Assembly: GCA_038380435.1 (NCBI GenBank) | Contig: JAWZYU010000057.1 | Location: 1,612,001-1,676,000, forward strand | Source: Ryuthela nishihirai | Taxonomy: Eukaryota; Arthropoda; Arachnida; Araneae; Heptathelidae | Reading direction: 5' to 3' | DNA: 64,000 bases | In this document: piece by piece, positions 1 through 8,545 of the stretch | Layout of the letters: each line of letters begins with the position of its first letter | Numbering within the stretch: the stretch's first letter is position 1 | The notes under the pieces: model-generated | Database searches by the model: none | What the model was told of the DNA's origin: nothing | What the model saw: the letters and a program-made list of their open reading frames with translations, nothing else | Position numbers and translations under genes: made by a program

Positions 1-769
1 TTCATACAGGCCTTTACTCGATGAATCGTACATCAAATTTAATAGCTTGTGAAACCTGATCTTGTTCACCCTTTAACCTTACGACCTCTCCATCTTTGAA
101 TAAAGAGATATTAAAATTTTGAATGTTTCCCATGGATAGGTGGATATCCTGTTAGGATCTTTTATCCGCTGGATAGGGCGGATTTGCCTAATAGAAAAGA
201 GTTTCGAGGGAGGTGTGATTTACAGGTTTAAGTGATTATCTGCATCAGATGAATGAGTAAGTGAAGGTGTAGATTGCCTCCTATATCAACTGGCATCTGT
301 TAATTCGAAGTAGAGGTTTAAGATTCAGGTTTTACTGTTTTTCCTTTTTAAAAGTGAACAAATGTTCATTTCGGGACCATTCATTCTGTTGAGTCAGCAG
401 ACTTTCCCGATCATCAGCTACTAGTGGCGAAAGCTTTAGTGGACAGTCACTTGTCGAGAGCGAAGGTGCTTCATTCGAGAAAGGTTTCTGGTGATGAGAA
501 CGAGGTCTAATCATTTTTAATTAGATCTTGACCAAAAGATGCCATAATAATTCCATTCAATTCATTCAGCAGAGAATTCTGATTCATGCTTTAACGGACG
601 CTTTGAGGTATCTGAAGCCCTCTTTTTCCTTCCACACTAGCTGCCTCTGTGTGGAAGGGTTTTCTCCCGGTTAGTGCAAAACACTCTGACATGGATGGTG
701 CCTTGACGTGGCATCAGAGCTTTTCACTAATCCATACGGCAGAAATATTTTTCATGTCATAGTACATAT
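1..769. other. Unassigned AT-rich DNA with two small hairpins
   Basis: No gene is recognised here. Two inverted repeats are visible. The first has a 10-bp perfect stem at 628-637 and 649-658 with an 11-nt loop. The second is longer and imperfect, with arms 671-697 and 708-730. The last bases before 770 (ATAT) are the left copy of the target duplication of LTR element 1. Confidence 0.5.
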
Positions 770-1407
770 TGTTGCGGATCACAAAAATGGATAGCCACTG
801 AGCGTGAGTATTAAAAGCTATATTTCAAAACCAAATTCAATACAAGGTAAATTGTTACAAAGGAAATATGGATGAAGTATCTTATCAACAAATCAACTAT
901 TAACATGCACAAGTCATCAATCTTCCTGCGTAGAGCACACAATATCAGCTCTGTGTATTTTACTAAATACTACCTTTTACTTGATTTACCAGGTCACCCG
1001 AAGATCTTCACTCGTAAACCAATTCTCGTCCTGTGCTAATAACTTTTCACACAATAGCCGAACAAAAAGACAGTCCGTGTAGACATTCGAAGTTAGCCAT
1101 AAAAGTTCCCACTTTTATACTTCCGCGTATACACAACACATCAAGTTACTTCTTGATACTTAACGATAAAAGATCCCACTTTTATCCTTCCGCGTATACA
1201 CAACACATCAAGTTACTTCTTGATACTTACGCGCCTGTCTCAGAACAGCTCACCGTCCATTTTCGAACTCTCCGACCGTTACAACACACAACGACCGTTA
1301 CAATACAACGACCGTTAACGCTCCACTCTCCTTCTCCAAATTCTCCCAAAGTTCTTATTCGTTGGCTGAAACTTTGCTTTCGGTTGCCAGATTCTTCTGT
1401 CGTAACA
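770..1407 (-). repeat. 3' LTR of element 1
   Basis: This 638-bp LTR is identical by eye along its whole length to 4238-4875. It holds a tandem duplication with a 67-bp period: the motif CCCACTTTTAT..CTTCCGCG starts near 1108 and again near 1175. The element ORF ends inside it, with its stop at 1315-1317. The plus-strand reading frame at 1033-1422 is a by-product of the LTR and recurs in every LTR copy. Confidence 0.93.
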
Positions 1408-4206
1408 CTGCCCCCTTCCTAGGTCTTGTTCGTCCCGAACAATTCTGGATTCCAAAGCTTCTTCAGTTCTTCGATGAAACGGGGCCAAATGATCCACGTG
1501 AACCACCTTGCACTTTGTAGCTGGACATCGACGAATGCGATATACCACGTCTGTGTCAAAATGAAAGCGAATCTCATTATGACGTAGATTTCTTTTCTGA
1601 CTGAAGCCTCGTCCACAAACATAATACGTGTAAGGCCTATAGCCCTTGTGAACACGTTTATGTCTCTGCAGGGAGAAGAATCGACTAAGAGTTTTCGTGC
1701 AAACCCTGTAAAAAGTTTTCTTCTTTGTCGAAAGTTTTCTCCTTTGGATTTTTAATTCTATCAACAGTAACAAGGAATGAAAGTCATTAGTGACATAAAA
1801 TCTAGGGAGGAGTTTCATCCTCCAGTCTGACCATTTTGTCAGTTGACTTTCACTTAATTCAGAACTGTCGTGATGAACCTTCAGCCATATTTCACCTGAT
1901 TCAATTTGATCCCCAAGGTGCTTCACAATTATATCAGCTCCATAATTCTTTTTAGCGCTTCGGTCCATCTCCTCCTTCCATACTCTTGCTAGAACTGCAG
2001 CTTCTAATCCGACAACCTTACCTGTTTCTCCTGTATAAGTGAAATCAGTGATGTGTCGGGCTGCTAGCAATATTTTTTCTGTTTTACCTTCACATAGCCA
2101 GCTTGCAACATCTTCAGATACTCCTTGTTCTATTAACATGTTACGAAACTTGTTCAAAGCATTGCCGTTATGCAGAACCTTGCAGACACGTGATGCTTCA
2201 TCTACCCTATTATCCACAATGTTCACCAAACGCAGAAGTTCTCCTCCTAACTCTTCGACGAGCTCTTGCAGTTCCAAGGATCCGTTACCAAGGAAACACT
2301 GAACAGCTTCCATCACTTCCAGAGAGTTGTCAACAGAGTTTTCAAGAGGTGAATCCATGTTGCTGATAACAGCTGAACTCTTCATTCCACGAGCTTGTGA
2401 TGCTGCAACCATTTTCTTAACTAAATCAACAGCGTCTTCTGTACTGATGAGATCAATAGCTCCTTTTCCGAATTCAACATCATAAACCAAAGCGCACACT
2501 CCTTCAGCCAGCTTTTTGGACACAATTGAGCATCTCATTAGAGGAACGCTATCTACGGTAGCCGTCAGATCCTTGCAGCGGTAAATCTCCTTATCTGTTG
2601 GCACCAGCTCCTCTGTCTGTCCTACGATGCAGCATCCGACGTCTTCCATCATCTGCTCGATTTTATCTTTAGTGCAGTCGACTGTGAAGCCAGGGATGGA
2701 TTCCAATTTGTCCAGAGTATCTCCCATCAATTGGAGAGCACGACCGGAGATCATAGGGACCTTGAGACCTAAAGCAGCAAGTGCAGGAGCCAAGACAAGA
2801 CTCACTTTGTTGCCGACACCTCCTGTGCTGTTTTTATCTACCATCCGATGGCGCCACTCGGGTCTCCAGCAAAACACATGACCCGAGGAGGTCATATTTG
2901 CTGCTTCTTCCGAATTCACTTTCTTGGAGCTCTCATTGTAATTAGCCAGGGAAATATCAGTCATGATTGCCAAATTGTTCATTCTGGAGATCAGCGACGA
3001 GTTCTGTAACATGATATTGTCCACTTTAGAGCTCTTGTAGTCGTGATAAAACTTTTCTATATCCTTATAATCTAAATGGTTATAATGTCCAAATCTGCGC
3101 ATTGACTGTTCAGAAAAGAAATTCAGCATGGTTTCGTTGAGATTGTCTGAGGGCTTTACTTCTCTCTGATCGTAACTCTGAGGCTTAGTTTCATCCAGAA
3201 AGTTAGTCTTTGAAGTACTGTCTCTGCCTGAAGCTCTTTTACTAGCATCACCTGTTATGCTTCTAAGCCATCCTTCGGAATTCCTCTTCCTTAAATCCCC
3301 ACTTTCTATAAACGATTCAAGTGTGGCTATATGCTTCGGAAAAATCTCTCCGACTTCCCCGGTAACGACGAAGGGCACTTTGTATCTATGATGAATGGAC
3401 GCCTCTTCTTTACTCGGACCACTCTGCGAAACGTAAACTCTGTTTCGTTCCCCCTCATTACCACTCGTTACTCTGCCTTTGCGATAAATGTCCATGACAC
3501 ATTTTGCTGACGGCGAGGAATAGAATACCTTTCGTGTGGATCTCTCTTCAGATCGTGCCAGACTTGTATACCTAGGTATTTTGAAGTGCAAAGCGTACTG
3601 TTTAGTCTCACAGCTCTCTAATCTGTGTGATTGTTCTTCACAGTTCCTAGACATGTCACCAGCGACATAGACACTCTGCCATGCATTACCAGTAGTTGCG
3701 TGGTCAAAGGCATTATCTGTGCTATCTCTACAATTCTTGATTTCCAGTAGCAGATCCACATTTTTATATGCGTTGCCTTTCTCTTTTCCATGTTTACAAT
3801 CTAACTTAACACTATCAAGATCATCTTTTTCACTGACAAATTCAACATTTAAACTATTGCATTGTCTATTGAGTTCGGTTTTATGATCCTTGAAGTGATC
3901 AATAATCTTACCAACTCGAGAAGCCACTTCAGCTCTCATCTCAGTATTTTGTGCGGCTATTTCGGCTTTCAAATCATCTTTTCGAGAAACTATCTCCGTT
4001 CTCAACTCATTATTTTGTGCGGCCATTTCGGCTTTCAAATCATCTTTTCGAGAAACTATCTCAGTCCTCAACTCATTATTTCGTGCGGCCATTTCGGCTT
4101 TCAAATCATCTATTTTATCGCTTAGGGCGGCCATATCACCTTTAATATCAGCCTTCAAGTCATTTATCAACTTTACTAATTCATCCATACTTCTAGTTAA
4201 CGGCAT
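1315..4206 (-). CDS. Chimeric retroelement ORF: coiled coil, thymidine phosphorylase, C2H2 remnant, integrase tail
   Basis: An uninterrupted 963-codon ORF whose ATG lies 12 bases inside the primer-binding site. Residues 1-99 form a charged coiled coil with three 22-residue repeats (DDLKAEM..NNELRTEIVSRK type), probably gag-derived. Residues 100-440 are not recognised. Residues about 441-788 are a thymidine/pyrimidine-nucleoside phosphorylase lacking most of the N-terminal helical domain: DKNSTGGVG (457-465), SGRALQLMGDTLDKLE (487-502), the ATVDS..P..SIVSKKLAEG region (549-568) and the C-terminal VHHDS..LSESQL. Against the E. coli enzyme, the catalytic His85 is Asn459 and Arg171 is Lys545. Ser186 and Lys190 (Ser560, Lys564) and the phosphate-site Ser95, Ser113 and Thr123 (Ser469, Ser487, Thr497) are kept at exact spacing. 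Residues about 832-880 are two eroded C2H2 fingers. About 887-910 matches the end of gypsy-type integrases (YRIRR..TK.KVVHVD.LAP). The frame then crosses the polypurine tract into the LTR. Catalytic activity is doubtful. Confidence 0.85.
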   Translation of the reverse strand: MPLTRSMDELVKLINDLKADIKGDMAALSDKIDDLKAEMAARNNELRTEIVSRKDDLKAEMAAQNNELRTEIVSRKDDLKAEIAAQNTEMRAEVASRVGKIIDHFKDHKTELNRQCNSLNVEFVSEKDDLDSVKLDCKHGKEKGNAYKNVDLLLEIKNCRDSTDNAFDHATTGNAWQSVYVAGDMSRNCEEQSHRLESCETKQYALHFKIPRYTSLARSEERSTRKVFYSSPSAKCVMDIYRKGRVTSGNEGERNRVYVSQSGPSKEEASIHHRYKVPFVVTGEVGEIFPKHIATLESFIESGDLRKRNSEGWLRSITGDASKRASGRDSTSKTNFLDETKPQSYDQREVKPSDNLNETMLNFFSEQSMRRFGHYNHLDYKDIEKFYHDYKSSKVDNIMLQNSSLISRMNNLAIMTDISLANYNESSKKVNSEEAANMTSSGHVFCWRPEWRHRMVDKNSTGGVGNKVSLVLAPALAALGLKVPMISGRALQLMGDTLDKLESIPGFTVDCTKDKIEQMMEDVGCCIVGQTEELVPTDKEIYRCKDLTATVDSVPLMRCSIVSKKLAEGVCALVYDVEFGKGAIDLISTEDAVDLVKKMVAASQARGMKSSAVISNMDSPLENSVDNSLEVMEAVQCFLGNGSLELQELVEELGGELLRLVNIVDNRVDEASRVCKVLHNGNALNKFRNMLIEQGVSEDVASWLCEGKTEKILLAARHITDFTYTGETGKVVGLEAAVLARVWKEEMDRSAKKNYGADIIVKHLGDQIESGEIWLKVHHDSSELSESQLTKWSDWRMKLLPRFYVTNDFHSLLLLIELKIQRRKLSTKKKTFYRVCTKTLSRFFSLQRHKRVHKGYRPYTYYVCGRGFSQKRNLRHNEIRFHFDTDVVYRIRRCPATKCKVVHVDHLAPFHRRTEEALESRIVRDEQDLGRGQCYDRRIWQPKAKFQPTNKNFGRIWRRRVER
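1408..1420 (-). other. Polypurine tract of element 1
   Basis: On the sense strand the 13 bases next to the 3' LTR read AGGAAGGGGGCAG, directly before TGTTACG. This is the position and composition expected for the plus-strand primer of an LTR retrotransposon. The same tract is present in element 2. It is translated as part of the long ORF. Confidence 0.85.
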
Positions 4207-4217
4207 TCAATAAATTA

Positions 4218-4235
4218 ATCCCACTTCTGACACCA
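4218..4235 (-). other. tRNA-Leu primer-binding site of element 1
   Basis: The sense strand reads TGGTGTCAGAAGTGGGAT two bases after the 5' LTR. Its complement, ATCCCACTTCTGACACCA, is the 3' end of an animal tRNA-Leu (T-arm, acceptor stem and CCA). The match is 18 bases and reaches back into AATCCCAC of the T loop, so reverse transcription is probably primed by tRNA-Leu. Confidence 0.85.
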
Positions 4236-4237
4236 AA

Positions 4238-4875
4238 TGTTGCGGATCACAAAAATGGATAGCCACTGAGCGTGAGTATTAAAAGCTATATTTCAAAACC
4301 AAATTCAATACAAGGTAAATTGTTACAAAGGAAATATGGATGAAGTATCTTATCAACAAATCAACTATTAACATGCACAAGTCATCAATCTTCCTGCGTA
4401 GAGCACACAATATCAGCTCTGTGTATTTTACTAAATACTACCTTTTACTTGATTTACCAGGTCACCCGAAGATCTTCACTCGTAAACCAATTCTCGTCCT
4501 GTGCTAATAACTTTTCACACAATAGCCGAACAAAAAGACAGTCCGTGTAGACATTCGAAGTTAGCCATAAAAGTTCCCACTTTTATACTTCCGCGTATAC
4601 ACAACACATCAAGTTACTTCTTGATACTTAACGATAAAAGATCCCACTTTTATCCTTCCGCGTATACACAACACATCAAGTTACTTCTTGATACTTACGC
4701 GCCTGTCTCAGAACAGCTCACCGTCCATTTTCGAACTCTCCGACCGTTACAACACACAACGACCGTTACAATACAACGACCGTTAACGCTCCACTCTCCT
4801 TCTCCAAATTCTCCCAAAGTTCTTATTCGTTGGCTGAAACTTTGCTTTCGGTTGCCAGATTCTTCTGTCGTAACA
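4238..4875 (-). repeat. 5' LTR of element 1
   Basis: This 638-bp LTR is identical by eye to 770-1407. On the sense strand it should hold the promoter and transcription start of the element, though I see no unambiguous TATA box. It is followed on the plus strand by ATAT, the right copy of the target duplication. Confidence 0.93.
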
Positions 4876-4879
4876 ATAT

Positions 4880-6060
4880 ATTAAATTTGGTAAACCTTCA
4901 ATTTATTTCTTGTATAGAGTTGAACAGATGTATTTTGAAGTAATTCAGTTTTATTTTACATTTTGCATGCATATAATTTTATGAAGAATATATCCATAAG
5001 AGTATGTTCTCATGTGGTTACAAACATTAGTACGTTATTAAAATTTACCGCCAAAGATGACATCTCACCATCAGGCACTTATAAATTAAATTATTTTGTG
5101 AACTAAAAGATTAAAATTGAAACTCTATATACACTTGAAGAAATACTACAATCCAACTCATAATAGAAAACAAGTTTTTTACATCTGTAAAGTTTTGAAT
5201 CAATTTCTTAACTTTCTTAGTAAAACTAAAAAACACAATTTTTTATTTAGTTTGGTACTGTTCTATAAATTTAGAACTCAGTAAATTCAATGTTTTATAA
5301 AATGATTTTATCTGCCAGCAATTCGTATGAAAACATGCTTTTACCAGATCTAATATTCTGCATGTCCTAACGTTTGATAGCATAGTGTAGAATACACCGC
5401 ATGTGTTATATGTAACTCTATGGTTTTTGCCAAATGATAGCAAGCAAATATGTAATGTTAAAATTTTAGTTAGGGAAGTAAAAATATGGATATTTAACTA
5501 TGAGAACAATGGTTTACTGTTGTTAAATTAACTTCTATCTATTCGTTATATTTCTTAACTTGCTTTCTATCCTAATTGTATTATTAAACTTTTATTGTGA
5601 GCGTTCATGCACATAAATACTCTTATAGATAAATAGAACAGTTTTTGTTAAATGCATCTGTAAGCAGACGAGTGATAAATAATAATAAATAAAATTAAAG
5701 TAGTGTGGAATTTCTGAAAATCGTAGTATTTAAAATAAAAGAGGTTGCCCATCAAAGAGAAACCAAGAGAAAATCTTCTGCATTCATAGCGATCCATTGG
5801 TCTATATTCAAGCCACTATTTTCACTGTATTCTGCTAATATTGGGTATGGGGGGGACTGTCTTTAGTCGGGTGGGATTCGAACCCGATCATGTCATCAGG
5901 AGTTCGTCGGTTTAAAATCACATTCGGCTCAACAAAAGAAATTTTCTTTTATACACAGTAATAGTAGAATAGAGGAAAGATATAGTGGCTTGAATATAAA
6001 ATAATAGATTTCTATGAATACAAAAGTTTATGAGTATGGTAACTAAGATATACCAACAAG
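4880..6060. other. Unassigned AT-rich DNA
   Basis: No coding sequence is recognised. At about 5865-5905 there is a tRNA-like B-box on the minus strand (GGTTCGAATCCCACCCGAC), probably the head of a decayed SINE. A G-rich run sits just before it at about 5848-5855. Confidence 0.4.
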
Positions 6061-6072
6061 TAGATTGCATGG

Positions 6073-6449
6073 GGTGCGGGGGGGTCTCAATCGGTAGCGC
6101 TCCAGGCTCGTGATCTGTAGTTCTCAGGTTTGAGTCCCTGCTGGGTCAGCGTTGAGATTTATCTCCACAAAACTCCCGGACTTGCCCACGGTCGGTAGGG
6201 GACACCGATGGGCTTGGAAAGACCGTCGTCCGTCGGATGGATGTTAATGCGTGACCCCGTGTGCAGGAGAACCATACCCTTGCACGTTAAAGAACACGTT
6301 AGATGGCCTTGACTACCATCTGTCTCCCAACAACTGTCCCAGTGTGTTCCCTCCCCCAACGTTCTCTGAACCTTCGGGGTCCATGTGACCTGGCCATTTA
6401 GCCCATGGAGTGCAAAAAAAGTGCCGCTCAGAGGTAAAACAACCCAACC
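6073..6449 (+). repeat. SINE family 1, near full length
   Basis: This element of about 377 bp has a tRNA-like head with A-box (TCAATCGGTAGCGC) and B-box (GGTTTGAGTCCC), then a long body with the landmarks GGACACCGATGGGCTTGGAAAG, TGCACGTTAAAGAACACG and a 3' end GCCGCTCAGAGGTAAAACAACCCAACC. It is flanked by a 12-bp target duplication TAGATTGCATGG at 6061-6072 and 6450-6461. The same family recurs at least fourteen times in the window. The reading frame on the other strand is a by-product. Confidence 0.88.
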
Positions 6450-6461
6450 TAGATTGCATGG

Positions 6462-8347
6462 AGAGATATGAAATATTATCCTAAAATGATACCAGTTGGA
6501 TTGCCTTGTTGATGTGCTGGTGTTTTGCACGAGCCTGGAACAGCTCAGATAAATGGAGACTTTTTCTGCAATCATGGCATCTATTTGAGACTAAGATATG
6601 ATACTTAGCAACAGCAACAGAGGAACTCTTCATCTACGGCAGGTAGCATGGCGAGCAGAGCATCTGGCATTATATTCAGAAGGTCGTTGGTTCAGGAAGG
6701 TCGTGGGTCGAAAGAACCTGGCTCAAGACAATTTCCCAATATCCACTATTAACAGAATGCAGCGAAGATGGTGGCTTAAATAAAGAAACTAAGAGAAATC
6801 GAGTTGAGACGGTTTGAGCAGGCAAACAACAAATTATGTACGAAATATATTATAAATTTGATATTTTCTGGGAGAAGAGCAATAGAGATTTATCTTATTG
6901 TGCTCAATACATCTTTGTGAAAGAAAAGGTGGCACTTGCTCTATAAGGCGGTAAGAGAAAAAATTTAGTTGCTAACATTCTTTGCATATTTGCATTGATT
7001 TATTCGTTTTATAAATTTAATTGTAACAAATCCTGTAACTGACTCAGCATAAAGAATGTTTCTTTGATACTTTATTTGGTGTAAAAATTAATACTCAGAG
7101 AGTGTAACCTAGTTTTATCCCATAAGAAAATTCTTTCTGCATTCTCCACACTTTTCATTACGTGATTCCGCATTTTTTTTCTTTAACATTCGTAATGAAC
7201 TTGTAATTCTTCATCCTTATAATAAATAAATTGTTCTTGTTATCATATGTCTGTACATCTCAGTCATAAACAATCAAAATTTTCCCTGTGGGCAACAAAA
7301 TTTTTCTTTTTACTGAAAGGTGATTTGTGCTAGTATTAATTTCTTGTAATACAATAAACAAATTGGCAACTATTATAAAGGATGGCTGCCATTTTAGTGG
7401 CGTATTCCAAACTTATTTATGTGTTAGTTTTTGGAGAGAGTTGTACAATTTTGAAATTATTATTTATGTTCAATTATATATTATCAATACTATACGCATC
7501 ATCTATTTCGCATGCCAGTGAAATAGCCTGTTGTGTCACTTGTCAACATGCATGTTTATTTCCAAAATCCTGGCTTTCTGTGAATTGTATATGTCTGTAT
7601 TCTTCTGTAGTCTGCAAGTGGTTTTAAGTTATTTTTGGTTTATTGCTACATAGACATATTCTGTGTTTCATGATATATGATGTTTTCTAAATTATATTTG
7701 CCATTGATAGATATTAAATAAACATTTTGGAATGTTTCAGGTCAGTGATTTCTGATAGAAGATACATCCAATCTCTCCTTTTTTGAATAATAGGTCCTTC
7801 AGTTAGAATAAAGTATACATTCACTTCCCAGATGTCATAAATATCAGCTACCTTTTAGAATGCATCGTTATGTTAAAACTAGGTTATATTTCACATAGGT
7901 GATGGATATCATGCTACAGTAGAGTGTTTATATGGGATATAAATAGGCGTTCACACTCGTACAGACTGTATTCATCATTGAAGACGACGTGATGCCAGTC
8001 ATCCCTTCACGATACTGCTCCTACACCATACCAATTGCAGCCCATGATAGTAGAGAACAAATGGCCAACAGTGCAATAGATGACATAAGTGCATCCCTAT
8101 CTCTGAGTTTATTTCCATGCTTAAAAAGAACCATGTTAAGGGGGACGGCAAGACTAACATTAAACTCGCTTAATAGTGAACAGCACAACAGTTCACAACC
8201 ACAGTTTGCCACCGGATCTTGAGGTCTTCCCACAGTGTTGCTCGTCTGTTTACTCCAAACTATTCCTAAAGGATGTCAGTGACTCTCTCTACAGTATCAA
8301 AGCCGTTACCAGCTTGTTAAAAGTTTTGTTTGTTATGAGAATATTAA
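6462..8347. other. Unassigned AT-rich DNA
   Basis: I find no domain or repeat that I can name. Short open frames at 7327-7627 and 7989-8222 are low-complexity and lack recognisable motifs. The stretch 6600-6780 is more GC-rich, but its 61-codon frame has no visible family features. Confidence 0.35.
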
Positions 8348-8545
8348 AAAATACCTCCTGAAGCAGCTGCTTGCCACATAGATCTGACAGGAGCCTGTCA
8401 GTTTGTATGCCATAGTAGGTCTTAGAGGATGGCAGGACCTCAGCAGAAAAACGACACACATCCATGCCTTACCCGGGGCTCGAACCTAGGTCCCTTAAAT
8501 CAGTAGCCAAGCGCGCTAACCACTCGGCCACAGGACGGCTAGAGA
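8348..8545 (-). repeat. SINE family 2, full length
   Basis: On the minus strand it reads: tRNA-like head GGCCGAGTGGTTAGCGCGC (A-box), GATTTAAGGGACCTAGGTTCGAGCCCCGG (B-box), GGTAAGGCATGGATG, a body with GGTCC..CATCCTCTAAG, then a 3' end GGCAAGCAGCTGCTTC. The end of this family contains the near-palindrome CAAGCAGCTGCTTG. Other copies lie at 11745, 12935, 20385, 36525, 51010 and 62490. Confidence 0.8.

Larger units (their letters stand above)
770..4875 (-). mobile_element. LTR retrotransposon carrying a thymidine phosphorylase ORF (element 1)
   Basis: The element is 4106 bp long with sense on the minus strand. Two identical 638-bp LTRs start TGTTACGACAG and end CCGCAACA on the sense strand. 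Flanking 4-bp repeats ATAT (766-769 and 4876-4879) are the likely target duplication. Inside the 5' LTR lies a tRNA-Leu primer-binding site, and before the 3' LTR a purine tract. A single 963-codon ORF fills the interior, and there is no room for protease, reverse transcriptase, RNase H or an integrase core. It is therefore non-autonomous and must be copied and integrated by proteins of a related element. An integrase-like tail at the end of the ORF points to a gypsy/Ty3-type parent. Identical LTRs indicate a recent insertion. A second copy lies at 39354-43329 in the same orientation. Confidence 0.92.

Noticed and set aside
2039..2881. Plus-strand frames opposite the phosphorylase (2039-2366, 2627-2881) as genes
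   Set aside because: They are shadows of the minus-strand coding sequence, with no start context or known domain.
1315..4206. Bacterial contamination or a free-standing bacterial thymidine phosphorylase gene
   Set aside because: The domain sits inside an LTR element with a tRNA-Leu primer site, polypurine tract and integrase tail, and it is present twice. The remote origin of the gene (animal or bacterial donor) cannot be decided from this window.
1033..4884. Plus-strand frames inside the LTRs (1033-1422, 4501-4884 and their counterparts in element 2) as genes
   Set aside because: They recur only because the LTRs are copies. They lie antisense to the element, have no domain, and the last codons change with the flank.
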